A stretch of 35,824 nt of DNA, taken from a virus. The stretch covers positions 1-35,824 of IMG/VR virus record IMGVR_UViG_3300046820_000814; one strand, given 5' to 3'. Positions within the stretch are counted from its first letter, which is position 1, and every line of letters starts with the position of its first letter. Below the pieces are notes generated by a model. The model saw only the letters and a program-made list of their open reading frames with translations. It was not told the origin of the DNA and made no database searches. The translations under genes and the position numbers were made by a program. Positions 18,173-26,966 of the stretch are shown here, piece after piece.

Positions 18173-19252
18173 CTAGCCAATAGCAGCAGAATCACGTCCG
18201 TATGCAAGGGAAGCGGAGTTGATGATAATACGTCCACTTCCTGATCCTGCTCCAACTACGTTAAGTCGAAGACTTCCCGCAAAGTTTGGTGCAATCGGAA
18301 CTGACGCAATACGTCCTCCAGCAACCTTTGCAAATACAGTACTAGTAACTGTACCTGCAACTGTCAACGCAGTACCTGCCACACCAGCACCAAGATACAG
18401 TGAACCTGGTCCAAGACCAATGGTGAACGAGTTATGCGTTGGGACAGACAATACTTGGTAGACAGATCCTGCAAGAGGGGTCTGACCATTCAACGTAATA
18501 CTTCCGACAGTAGTCATCTGAATGATGTCGCCTACTGCAAAAGCATGTGAGAAGTTTTGCACTGTTGGCGCTGTTCCACCACTAGTTGCTTGGATTGGTG
18601 TACCACCAAGTGTTGCAGACAACTGCATACTTGTTGTTGTACTAGAAACAACAAAGTAGTTCGTTGTCGCGGCAAATCCACCAGGAACCGCCGTACCAGC
18701 AACCTGCACAACACTACCAATTGGGATAGGGTTGGTCTGCGCGGCAAACGTAATCGTTGGTGTAGTCGTGGAAAACGTTGCACTAATTGCAGTGGCTGCC
18801 GCAACAGTCATAACGTTACTAGCTGTACTAGCAACTGTAGAGCTGTACACAGGTCCAATTAGTGCACCTGTTGCAATAGTAGTTCCAACTGGATACACAA
18901 CGGGCGATGCGGCTGTCGCATCAGGTGTGCCTTCTACAACAAATCGCAGAGTGGTACTTGCTGTATAAGCTTCAGACACCGTATATGCAACACGGACATA
19001 AAGCTGATCACGGCTTCCTGAATGCAACAACGGTACGGATGGTGTGCCTGGTGCTGGTTGATCTGCCTGGCCGGCAAATACACCAGCGTCAGCCAAGGTG
19101 TTTAGAAACCCACCAAAGTTCATAAACAACGAGTAACTGTTTGTGAACGATGCACTCAGAGCTCCGCCGATTGTTTGACTTGAGTTTGGTAGTGACTTAA
19201 CACCAGTAACACTGTTATCCCACCTAAATGTGAGTTTTGCGTCTCTTGCCAT
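18173..19252 (-). CDS. Capsid-associated (Bbp16-like cement) protein with inserted FCCH-like modules, 359 aa
   Basis: Placed directly after the major capsid gene. The N-terminal 120 residues (DAKLTFRWDNSVTGVKSLPNSSQTIG, then SRDQLYVRVAYTVSEAYTASTTLRFVV) and the last 50 (AGSLRLNVVGAGSGSGRIIINSASL) together resemble Bbp16-type capsid cement proteins, where the strand 'LyV.V....t.....l.f.l' pairs with a C-terminal 'lrl.yv..gs.tsG.i...l'. Between them lie two copies of the FCCH-like module (residues about 145-230 and 235-285; bases about 18400-18820), enlarging the protein well beyond a usual cement protein. I infer a decoration protein with surface-exposed additions. The ribosome binding site is AAAGGA. 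Confidence 0.6.
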   Translation of the reverse strand: MARDAKLTFRWDNSVTGVKSLPNSSQTIGGALSASFTNSYSLFMNFGGFLNTLADAGVFAGQADQPAPGTPSVPLLHSGSRDQLYVRVAYTVSEAYTASTTLRFVVEGTPDATAASPVVYPVGTTIATGALIGPVYSSTVASTASNVMTVAAATAISATFSTTTPTITFAAQTNPIPIGSVVQVAGTAVPGGFAATTNYFVVSSTTTSMQLSATLGGTPIQATSGGTAPTVQNFSHAFAVGDIIQMTTVGSITLNGQTPLAGSVYQVLSVPTHNSFTIGLGPGSLYLGAGVAGTALTVAGTVTSTVFAKVAGGRIASVPIAPNFAGSLRLNVVGAGSGSGRIIINSASLAYGRDSAAIG

Positions 19253-19270
19253 ATCTATTTCCTTTCGCTA

Positions 19271-20317
19271 TTACGCCGTTACAACACAGTCAAGACGACC
19301 TAGTGCACGTGTATGCGGAATCCAAAGTCCTACGCCCCAGTCGAACAGGACGTTATGCATGATTCCGTTTTCGTTGCTGAGGCCCAGATACTTAGGCTTG
19401 AATGGCTCAGACTGCCATCCTGTCACGTATCCAGTGCCATACCGAACTGCAAAGATTGACGTAGCCTTAGCAGATGCCAACGAGCCAATTGTCTGCGTGT
19501 TGCTGATAATTGGAGTGACACCATCAGACTTACGTCCAACAGTACGGATAGTAGCCGACTTGTACTTTTCTACAGGGCGGTCATAGGAGTCTTGTGTAAT
19601 ATCGAAACCTGCTCCGATACCCATCACACGAACTGCCATTTCAACTTGGCGCTTAGCAAGTTCCGACATGTAGAGGACAATGCCGTCACCGTCAGGGCTG
19701 TTCATTGCGTCAAACAATGACTGAATGTCAGCAAAGAACTTGTTTGCGTTTGCGACACCAGTTCCACCAGATGCAAACAGACCAGTGGTGTTGTTTGCAG
19801 AGATGTCTTGGGATGCAACAATCATTTCCGCAGGAATGTCATAATCAGCCGCGTTTTTAAGGCGGTAGTTAAGACCTGGGAAACAGTCAGGGGTATTTCC
19901 GCCGGATGAAACCGACGGGTCGTTATTAATGAACTTGTCATTAAAATCATACGCAAACCCCTCGAGGAACATCTGTACCTGAGCCTCAATTGGATCGATG
20001 ATTGAGTTTGGCTGGTTCAGCAAACGGCGGTCAACGGTCAACTTGTTGCGTACAAGGTACAACTGCTCTTCGTAAGACTTTGGCTTGGAGCGGAATGCTA
20101 CAGGCTCGGAGTTGATTCCAGTCCAGTTTGGAGCAGGAATGTTAGCGTTGAGATAACGCATACCAACCTGACGCAAAGAAGGACTCGTCTGAAGTGGGAT
20201 GTCCTTAAGAGCGTTCCACGTCTTATGCAGACTTTTTGTAATCTCTTTTACGAGATTGTCGTTGGAGATGGCTGCGTAGTCTGCAAGTGTCAGCGCTCCA
20301 TTGAAGTCAATTGCCAT
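19271..20317 (-). CDS. Major capsid protein, 348 aa
   Basis: Follows portal and scaffold genes and precedes the connector genes, the standard place for the major capsid gene. The N-terminal region is helical (LADYAAISNDNLVKEITKSL), as in HK97-fold capsids with an N-arm. A spine-helix-like segment (IEAQVQMFLEGFAYDFNDKFINND) is followed by GLNYRLKNAADY, and an A-domain-like region with NANKFFADIQSLFDAMNSP and IVLYMSELAKRQVE. The C-terminus with YVTGWQSEPFKPKYLGLSNENG and a final DWGVGLWIPHTRALGRLDCV fits this class of podovirus capsids. No prohead protease is adjacent, so maturation probably uses the scaffold alone. AAAGGA ribosome binding site. HK97 fold is inferred. Confidence 0.85.
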   Translation of the reverse strand: MAIDFNGALTLADYAAISNDNLVKEITKSLHKTWNALKDIPLQTSPSLRQVGMRYLNANIPAPNWTGINSEPVAFRSKPKSYEEQLYLVRNKLTVDRRLLNQPNSIIDPIEAQVQMFLEGFAYDFNDKFINNDPSVSSGGNTPDCFPGLNYRLKNAADYDIPAEMIVASQDISANNTTGLFASGGTGVANANKFFADIQSLFDAMNSPDGDGIVLYMSELAKRQVEMAVRVMGIGAGFDITQDSYDRPVEKYKSATIRTVGRKSDGVTPIISNTQTIGSLASAKATSIFAVRYGTGYVTGWQSEPFKPKYLGLSNENGIMHNVLFDWGVGLWIPHTRALGRLDCVVTA

Positions 20318-20333
20318 ACTGTTTTTCCTTTAC

Positions 20334-21149
20334 TTAGGAGTCTTTAGATATTCCTAGCAGTTGCGTTAGAGTTGACAGTCCTCTTTGTGCAGATGGTGCC
20401 TGTACCGCTGGTGCGGGAGTTCTACCACTGTTCATTGGTGTGACTGCTCCACCCTTGTTCAACCTGTTCGTTAAATCTGGGAGTAAAGCTTGCGCAGTTG
20501 CTTTGACGATGTTGTGTACCTGTTGTGCAGCTTGGGCAGGATTGACTCCTGACTGCACTAGGCTCGCAACTAAGTCTGGCGACCGCTTTGCCAGAGGATA
20601 CTGATCGATTGCTTCAGTCATCTGCTTATCAAGCATATACTGTTGCACTTCGCTCATCTGTCGTTCATAACGAAGACGAGTGATTTCAGCTTCCTGCTGA
20701 GCGTACGCGCTCTGCGCATCAATGAGATTTGCTTCCGAAAGCCGCTCGTAGCGATCTCTGATTTCCTGTTCTTGCATTTGAACTTGTTGTTCAGCAAGAG
20801 CCTTCTGGACATCAGCCGCGCTATTAAAGCCTTGGTTGCGCAACTCATCGATAACACCTTGCCACTGACTTAATTCAGTCGATGTGGATTCGGCTTGCTT
20901 TGCGCGTTCATTGACCTCACGGAACCGCTCGTACGGGACATTACCGGGCTTGTCACCTTCCAGGCCAAGCAACTCGTTAATGACGTCATCCGCACTTGCA
21001 TTGCTGACTGTATCTGCGTTTAACGCCCCTGTCGCATCACCTTCAGAACCGGCGGCGTCCTGAATGAATTCAGCAAAAGCTCCACTAAGGTTGGAGTCAG
21101 ACGCTCCCGCTGGTGAATCGGGAGTTGGTGTCACCATCTCGTCAGACAT
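20334..21149 (-). CDS. Capsid scaffolding protein, 271 aa
   Basis: Acidic and Ser/Asp-rich N-terminus (residues 1-65), then VPYERFREVNERAKQAES, a phrase frequently found in phage scaffolds, leading into a long predicted coiled coil (about 70-185) full of Gln, Glu and Arg (VQKALAEQQVQMQEQEIRDRY). The C-terminal part (residues about 225-271) is basic to neutral with LTNRLNKGG and RGLSTLTQLLGISKD, and could form the capsid-binding element as in P22 scaffold. It lies between portal and capsid genes, as expected. Start chosen at an ATG with GAGGAA upstream. Confidence 0.83.
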   Translation of the reverse strand: MSDEMVTPTPDSPAGASDSNLSGAFAEFIQDAAGSEGDATGALNADTVSNASADDVINELLGLEGDKPGNVPYERFREVNERAKQAESTSTELSQWQGVIDELRNQGFNSAADVQKALAEQQVQMQEQEIRDRYERLSEANLIDAQSAYAQQEAEITRLRYERQMSEVQQYMLDKQMTEAIDQYPLAKRSPDLVASLVQSGVNPAQAAQQVHNIVKATAQALLPDLTNRLNKGGAVTPMNSGRTPAPAVQAPSAQRGLSTLTQLLGISKDS

Positions 21150-21180
21150 TAGTTGTTTTCCTCACTTTACCACAACAGTT

Positions 21181-23406
21181 TTATTTTTTACTTGCAGATT
21201 GCGGCTTCTGCTTTCCTCCGGGCGTAGAAGACTCTTTTGGTTCCGGAGAAATTGCTTGCATTGCCATGGCATGATTTAGATCTGCAATCTTTTGTGCAGC
21301 ATATTCTTCTTGCTTCGCTTGGCTCTGCATTTGTAGTTTTTGTTGTTCCATCTGTGCTTTTTGCTCAGCCAGTGCGGATTGTTTTTGAGCATCCAATTCG
21401 GCTCGATGACCTTCGGCTTCCGGGTCATATTGTTGCCCTCGTCCTTGTTGCTGTGCCATCATCTGTTGCTGTTGCATTTCCATCATCTGCTGTTGCATTT
21501 GCTGTTGTTTCTCAGCCTGACGCGCGAGATGATCAAGGATTTCACCAGTCTCTGGTAACTGCAACATCTTTACGACGAGTGCGTTAGTTTCTGGGTCGGC
21601 TGGGTCACCAAACAGACCCATCTGGCGTAATGCCGCAATCTTCTGCAACTTCTGGTCTGGACTGTCTTCTTGAGACGACCCAGCGACATAGACGACCTTA
21701 TACATGCCACCTTCACGGATAGCCTGGAAGTCAACGATGCCTTGCTGTGCAGGACTCTTGCTGTTAATCTGGTCGTCAACACTACCTACAAATGGTGCTG
21801 GAGCAAACTCTTTGACAAGAGCAATCTCCCATTCTTTAATCTTGGCGATACTGATTTCGATGTCAGCCCGGATGTACGAATGCTGTGTGTTGTCCGCACG
21901 TTGCAACAGCTTGACTGATTCAGCCGGCGTGCCGGCTTGTGCTTGCCCTTGACTGACATCGTGTAGTCCAGCGATGTCCATCATATCTTTCTCAACTGTT
22001 TGCATAAAAGGGAACAGGTCTCCACTTATGCCGGGAGCACGCATGACTTGCGGAGGATGTGTCCCTCGATTAAAGTAGACCTTGCGATAGGTGCGGTTCT
22101 TGTCTTCAATCTCGTCGCTAGTGTTGTTGAACGCATCAGCACCAATGTTGCTGTTACGTTCGACCATCACGTAGTCCTTAGTTGTCTCAAATTGCTCTAC
22201 AGCCCGAGAGTAAAGCCGATTGTACGTCAACTGCAATGGGCAGAGGTCAAAGCCAAGGCTGTGCCCGTATGGGGTTCCGCTACGTGGTTGCCATCGCAAT
22301 GGCACGAATGGAAAGTCGTCTTTCTTTTCGTACGGCCATTCCGCTGCATAAAGCAATGCGCTGTTTGTACTGACGATAAATCGACCGTTTGGATACTGCT
22401 CGCTTGGCTTTTCCCAATACTCGTATACGACGGCGGCTTTACGCTTATGGTCAGCGTTGTTTAGTCGTGCTGTCGACGGTTGCACCCATCCATAGCCCGT
22501 ATTCCCCAACCCTTCCAAGTATGCATCAACATAACCCGCATTATCTCCAACAATAGCATCGGGGACTACTTTCTTACCTGCATCACCATAGTTGTCTACA
22601 AACCAAGATAGAGGGCGAATAGACGCATGGATAAGCCATCTGACTTGTTCATCCACCTGCGCTGTTGGGTCTAAGTAAATGTTGAAGCACGGAATAATCT
22701 GCTCTTCTACATCACCTATCGCCATTGACTTAAAGCCTGTGACAGAACCATCCATGATTGAAAATTCAGGAACCACTTGTTCTGCTTTAGCATTCCACCA
22801 AACCTTTACATATGATGTGCCTGTGACACATGCCCAGCGCACACGTTCTTTTGTTTGCGTCTCTCGTCCAAACTTCCTAGTAAAGTGCCCGGCGATGAAG
22901 TTTGCTTCTTCACTAGCCTTCTGGTCAAACTCGCTATAGGACAATGGCACTGCGCGCGCGTCAGGAGCACACTGAGTCAACTTGCCAACAACTCCATCAA
23001 TAAGTGGTCGCATCTTATTGACAGTGACATACCTTGCCCCTTCGTTTGGGTTTTGTAGATTGACAAGGTTGCGTGTTTGGCTGTTAATGCGAAACCACTG
23101 ACGCCCCTCGAAAAACGCCAGTGCTTGCGTCCACTCAAGTTCCATCTCTAGTCTCGATGTGTACGCTATATCAAACTGCTTCTTTACAAAGGCTATGACC
23201 TTCAGTGCTTCTTCTTTGTCCGCCTCTGGACTAACTCGCCATTCTGCCTTAGCGTGATCGAGCGACAGGTCATCTGACTTATTCAGTAATAAGTTCTCAA
23301 CATCAAAACTGCCAGGGTTACCTTTACCTGTTGGTGCTTGCAACGCTGTAACTTTTGGCTGTTGCGTGCGTTGAATTGCCGCTTGCAATATCTCACGTAT
23401 ATCCAT
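21181..23406 (-). CDS. Portal protein, 741 aa
   Basis: Size and layout fit the P22-like portal class. Residues about 65-140 (VIAFVKKQFDIAYTSRLEMELEWTQALAFFEGRQW, then VTVNKMRPLIDGVVGKL) match the N-terminal helices and wing of such portals. The stretch WACVTGTSYVKVWWN and later PFVPLRWQPRSGTPYGHSLGFDLCPLQLTYNRLYSRAVEQ are typical of the stem and crown region. From about residue 625 the protein becomes a Gln/Met-rich coiled coil (QQQMQQQMMEMQQQQM) and ends in a basic Ser/Pro/Lys tail, which could extend the barrel into the capsid interior. The start overlaps the preceding 42-residue gene as TAATG. Confidence 0.9.
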   Translation of the reverse strand: MDIREILQAAIQRTQQPKVTALQAPTGKGNPGSFDVENLLLNKSDDLSLDHAKAEWRVSPEADKEEALKVIAFVKKQFDIAYTSRLEMELEWTQALAFFEGRQWFRINSQTRNLVNLQNPNEGARYVTVNKMRPLIDGVVGKLTQCAPDARAVPLSYSEFDQKASEEANFIAGHFTRKFGRETQTKERVRWACVTGTSYVKVWWNAKAEQVVPEFSIMDGSVTGFKSMAIGDVEEQIIPCFNIYLDPTAQVDEQVRWLIHASIRPLSWFVDNYGDAGKKVVPDAIVGDNAGYVDAYLEGLGNTGYGWVQPSTARLNNADHKRKAAVVYEYWEKPSEQYPNGRFIVSTNSALLYAAEWPYEKKDDFPFVPLRWQPRSGTPYGHSLGFDLCPLQLTYNRLYSRAVEQFETTKDYVMVERNSNIGADAFNNTSDEIEDKNRTYRKVYFNRGTHPPQVMRAPGISGDLFPFMQTVEKDMMDIAGLHDVSQGQAQAGTPAESVKLLQRADNTQHSYIRADIEISIAKIKEWEIALVKEFAPAPFVGSVDDQINSKSPAQQGIVDFQAIREGGMYKVVYVAGSSQEDSPDQKLQKIAALRQMGLFGDPADPETNALVVKMLQLPETGEILDHLARQAEKQQQMQQQMMEMQQQQMMAQQQGRGQQYDPEAEGHRAELDAQKQSALAEQKAQMEQQKLQMQSQAKQEEYAAQKIADLNHAMAMQAISPEPKESSTPGGKQKPQSASKK

Positions 23407-23534
23407 TACAAATACCTATTTTCCTTGTAGTACCAGGGCGTCTTTATCAACGACTTTAGATACAAGTATATTGTAAATTGCAATGCGACAGACCCTGCCA
23501 GCAATATACACGCAATGCACGCAAGCACCATCAT
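23406..23534 (-). CDS. Tiny single-pass membrane protein between terminase and portal, 42 aa
   Basis: This very short gene fits exactly between two large ones. Its ATG overlaps the terminase TGA as ATGA (23534-23531) and its TAA overlaps the portal start as TAATG (23408-23404). The product starts MMVLACIACILLAGSVALQF and continues TIYLYLKSLIKTPWYYKENRYL, giving one hydrophobic segment at residues 2-26 followed by a basic, aromatic tail. This suggests a single transmembrane helix with a cytoplasmic positive end. No family is recognised. Candidates are a small lysis component or a membrane protein of unknown role. The exact fit on both sides argues strongly that it is translated. Confidence 0.72.
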   Translation of the reverse strand: MMVLACIACILLAGSVALQFTIYLYLKSLIKTPWYYKENRYL

Positions 23535-25264
23535 AGATAGTCCTCGTTCTTCTTTTCTTGTAACCAGTGTGGTCTAGTCGCAGGGTTAATAGAGACTTCA
23601 TCGCATCGCACCGGATACTCTCGCCACATGACTCCATAACGACATGAATCCAAAGCGTGGTCGCTCTTGGTGCCATTGTCTAGGTCTTCCGGATCTTTCG
23701 GGTCTGACATCGCCGCTTCCAACTCTCTTATAAGGTTTGGACAACTATTACGCAGAATACGGAACCTGGGTGTAACAACACCTTCGGTCATACGTGTAGC
23801 CGCAAGCCATTCCTTAAGTCGGCGCCATCCAGCCTTACGGTCTTTGACAGCACGTACTGCCGGCAACCCCTTACGCCACCAGACTTCAACTGGGTATTCA
23901 CCAATGCGTTGATCGTATTTCTCCGGCGGGAATGTGTTTCCCCAGTCAAAAGCAATAGCCTCTAACTTTGTATTCCATTGTCCGCCAGGGATATCTTTAT
24001 CCACAGGAGCGGCCATTTCTCTAGCTTGCAATAGTTCCAGTGCGGCATCGGCTTGTTGACTAGATACCATTCCATTCTTATAAACTTCACCAATGACATA
24101 TATGTTCTCCACATCGTCAGAAGCAAACAACAAAAATGCAGCAGGACTGTTTGTACCAAAGTCGTGACTAGCCCATACGCGCCACCACGGTTTTACGTCA
24201 ACCACATCAACAACATGCCAAGGATTACCTTTTTCATCATGCTGTTTAAACTCAGGGAAGAATCTTCCGCCAACACCAACATCATGCTGGCACTCCCGCA
24301 AGAATGAAATTAAGCCATAGTCGTCAATTTCGCGCTGACAGACTTCCAGCGACTTATGTTCCCATGATGCCGTTCCGCCAGTAATCTTGTAACCCATACG
24401 CCCATCTTCTTTTTCGATTGGCTCATATCGAAGATCGATGACCGCAGGAACAATTGGCGACTGGATTCTGTTTTGAAGCATATCCAATTCACCAGATATG
24501 ACTTGGCTCATGACAGAGTTTGCATGGATTCTGTTCTGCACAAATACGATTGCACAGTCGTTTGACTTAGCTGGCAAGATTGTTTGTGTTATAGTCGCTA
24601 TCTTTTTATCCACTCTAGTAACACTGTCATCAAGTTCGTCAATGTCGTCCAAAATGATGAAATCAGGTCGTAGATGATCCAACTTAACCCCACGAGCACC
24701 AGTATCCAAACCAAAAGCCAATACGTTAAAACCATTAGCAGTGCGCAACTTGCTTGCATTCCAGCCTTTACTAAAGCCATATCGGTTCATAGCCCTTTCA
24801 ATGCCACATCGCTCCATAGTAGTTGCAATGTCGGTTACGTGCCGGTCTGCTGCTTCTTGCGTTGAACAAACATACAAAAGGAATCGTCTAGAACCTCTGA
24901 CTGCAATACGTGCAGAGATAAGTTCCATTGTTGTACTCTTGCCGCCACCACGGAACCAGCATTCGATAAGTGCGGGTGGTGGCTCACCCTGAACAATATT
25001 TTCCGCCCATTCCCATGCGCGTTTATGATGCTCGCCAAGCTTAGAACTGGCTGCGTGCGGGGCGTATGTTTTCAGCCACTTTTGATAATCTAGTTCTGCT
25101 CCGTTAATGGAATACGCCCTCCCGCTGTTGTAGTCACCAGTGTCGATAATGTCTTTAAGCCGTGCATCCATCGCTTCAAGTAGTGCATTTGCCAGTGGCT
25201 TATCTGGTCTTGCAAACTGTTTAAACCGTTTTGGTGTAAGTTTTTCCAGGTCTCTAAGATTCAT
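23531..25264 (-). CDS. terL: Terminase large subunit, 577 aa
   Basis: DNA-packaging motor with ATPase and nuclease halves. The Walker A-like motif FRGGGKST lies at residues 104-111, in the form common among podoviral large terminases. Walker B is FIILDDID (residues 202-209, with D206-D207 as the acidic pair). The RNase H-like nuclease half shows HDFG (D368), IAFDWGN (D440) and SDHALDS (D535/D539) in the order expected for the metal-binding residues. The gene overlaps the preceding small-terminase candidate by 11 bases, and GGAGA lies ahead of the ATG. No frameshift, and length is normal for the family. Confidence 0.93.
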   Translation of the reverse strand: MNLRDLEKLTPKRFKQFARPDKPLANALLEAMDARLKDIIDTGDYNSGRAYSINGAELDYQKWLKTYAPHAASSKLGEHHKRAWEWAENIVQGEPPPALIECWFRGGGKSTTMELISARIAVRGSRRFLLYVCSTQEAADRHVTDIATTMERCGIERAMNRYGFSKGWNASKLRTANGFNVLAFGLDTGARGVKLDHLRPDFIILDDIDELDDSVTRVDKKIATITQTILPAKSNDCAIVFVQNRIHANSVMSQVISGELDMLQNRIQSPIVPAVIDLRYEPIEKEDGRMGYKITGGTASWEHKSLEVCQREIDDYGLISFLRECQHDVGVGGRFFPEFKQHDEKGNPWHVVDVVDVKPWWRVWASHDFGTNSPAAFLLFASDDVENIYVIGEVYKNGMVSSQQADAALELLQAREMAAPVDKDIPGGQWNTKLEAIAFDWGNTFPPEKYDQRIGEYPVEVWWRKGLPAVRAVKDRKAGWRRLKEWLAATRMTEGVVTPRFRILRNSCPNLIRELEAAMSDPKDPEDLDNGTKSDHALDSCRYGVMWREYPVRCDEVSINPATRPHWLQEKKNEDYL

Positions 25265-26015
25265 TTACAATCTCCGCATCGACAATGTCGTCATCATCAG
25301 ACGCTTGATAAACCTTCAACAACTTTTGAACGCCAGCCCGAATCGCAATCAACTCCTCTGATGACTTGACGTTATCTTTGACAATCTCAAGGACTTGCAT
25401 TGCCAATGAAAACGCTTGGTCTATTTCAAGAGTATACGCCTTAGCATGCATCATTCTTTGTTCAGCTTCAACAATACTTACACGTTTATCGATTAATTCA
25501 ATGACATCGCGGCTTGCGTCATACATTGTAAGCGTATCGGTAAGTACATCGCCGATTTGCTCAAATGCATCGACAAAGTCAGGACTGCCTAATTTGCTAT
25601 GGGCTAAACCATATGCAGCTTGTACTTTCTTGTACTGGTCTATGCCGACGCCTTCGGAAGCGGCTTCCGCGCGCTTGTCCATGATTGCAGTAATAAACGC
25701 GGCGTCATCCTTAAGACTAAACAAGTCGACGTCTTCACGCAACTCTTCAATACGCTCAAGCAGTTGTTGACCAACAGTACTAAATCGCTTCCTGTTAGTG
25801 CTTTGAAGTCCGGTCACAAAGTTTGGATGAGCCGGTCCAATAAGAGATTTACCGCCGTGATACTGACAGTAATCTCTGCCTTTCATAGCTCTGGCATTAC
25901 AGTTCCTTGTAGTGCCATCAAGTGCATTATCAATGACTATGCCATTGCACAGTTTTGTTTTTGTTGACCCATTAATCCTATAACGCTTACCGTCGATAAC
26001 TGTAATCTCTGACAT
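25254..26015 (-). CDS. Terminase small subunit candidate with zinc-finger-like N-terminus, 253 aa
   Basis: The N-terminal 60 residues contain C23, C39, C50 and H53 in the context CNGIVID...NCNARAM...YCQYHGGKS, followed by GPAHPNF. This C-C-C-H arrangement ending in YCxxHGGxS is known from small phage proteins next to terminases and probably binds a metal ion. A long helical part follows (residues 75-235) with a central DKRAEAASEGVGIDQYKKVQAAYGLAH and an acidic tail ASDDDDIVDAE. It is directly upstream of and overlaps the large terminase gene by 11 bases, so DNA recognition for packaging is the most likely role. Confidence 0.68.
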   Translation of the reverse strand: MSEITVIDGKRYRINGSTKTKLCNGIVIDNALDGTTRNCNARAMKGRDYCQYHGGKSLIGPAHPNFVTGLQSTNRKRFSTVGQQLLERIEELREDVDLFSLKDDAAFITAIMDKRAEAASEGVGIDQYKKVQAAYGLAHSKLGSPDFVDAFEQIGDVLTDTLTMYDASRDVIELIDKRVSIVEAEQRMMHAKAYTLEIDQAFSLAMQVLEIVKDNVKSSEELIAIRAGVQKLLKVYQASDDDDIVDAEIVNES

Positions 26016-26024
26016 AAAGTCATA

Positions 26025-26966
26025 TTACCGCCGTCTATCCCAACTGTTGTATCCATAACCTGTCATTTTGCCATCAAGCATTTTAATGGCTTCTACGGTG
26101 TTTGCTTTGCTTGAATAGTCTTTTGGGATTGCACCAGCATCGACACCTGTCCGTAGAATGTCAGCCCCAGTTGCACCATACTTACGCTTTGCGTCTTTAA
26201 TTCGCTGTTGTATTTGTTTTTCCGAAAGACCAGTGCGCTTACCATCTCGCACTATGCCAGACGTAATTGCTGACAATTCTGCCGCTCGTTTTTGTGCAAG
26301 TTTCCAAACTGAATTAGCATCGTCCATTCCCGCATTAACGTTTGCATTATGCTGGTATACGCCTTGGTTATACTCTCTGTCATAGTCGTCGTATGCTTCA
26401 TCTGCACTATGAACTATAGGAATATTGTAGCGATCTGGCTTATTTATGCCTGGCAGATTTACGTCTCTTGTAACTACATCGGCAAGCTTACTGACCGCAT
26501 TCGCTTTTGCTAAAAACGGCAATGACCCAGGTATAGGCAGTGATGCCGCATCCATCATTGTCTGTGCCGGCACGTCTAGCACATCGGCCACACTCCGAGT
26601 TAACGCAGCATACTTCCCTTCTGGGTCATATGCTTGATGAAACAAATCACGTGCAGCGTAAGGATCTAGTATTTCTCGTCCTTTTTGGATGGCACCTTCC
26701 CACGTATTTTTTGCACGTGTAATGCCGACGCCTGTTTGTCCGCCAATACCATTTGCCATCATGTCTAAATACGTGCCTGGCATCATGTAATGAATGCCTT
26801 GCTCTAATGACTTACTAGGTGCAAATGTTTGCCCTGCACCCATTGATGCAACGCCTTGCAATCCGGTCATGCCAGCGTTACCAGCAAACTGCCTTGCGGG
26901 TTTAGTCGATGTATTAACGCGCTGAAGCAAGTTTATTAACTTGCTTAGTTTATTTGCCTGCGGCAT
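26025..26966 (-). CDS. Hypothetical protein, 313 aa
   Basis: No family recognised. It has a basic N-terminus (MPQANKLSKLINLLQRVNTS), a Gly/Met-rich middle (GNAGMTGLQGVASMGAGQTF; MMPGTYLDMMANGIGG), a weakly hydrophobic stretch around VADVLDVPAQTMMDAASLPIPGSLPFL, and a basic helical C-terminus. This resembles internal virion proteins in composition, but the gene lies upstream of the packaging genes. It overlaps the preceding gene by 17 bases and the ribosome binding site is weak, suggesting coupled translation. A partner role with the 418-residue protein is possible. Confidence 0.6.
   Translation of the reverse strand: MPQANKLSKLINLLQRVNTSTKPARQFAGNAGMTGLQGVASMGAGQTFAPSKSLEQGIHYMMPGTYLDMMANGIGGQTGVGITRAKNTWEGAIQKGREILDPYAARDLFHQAYDPEGKYAALTRSVADVLDVPAQTMMDAASLPIPGSLPFLAKANAVSKLADVVTRDVNLPGINKPDRYNIPIVHSADEAYDDYDREYNQGVYQHNANVNAGMDDANSVWKLAQKRAAELSAITSGIVRDGKRTGLSEKQIQQRIKDAKRKYGATGADILRTGVDAGAIPKDYSSKANTVEAIKMLDGKMTGYGYNSWDRRR

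Noticed and set aside
23416-23676. 86-codon minus-strand frame overlapping the end of terL
   Set aside because: Most lies inside terL in another frame and it lacks a good start. The different frame from 23534, exactly coupled to both neighbours and encoding a membrane helix, is preferred.
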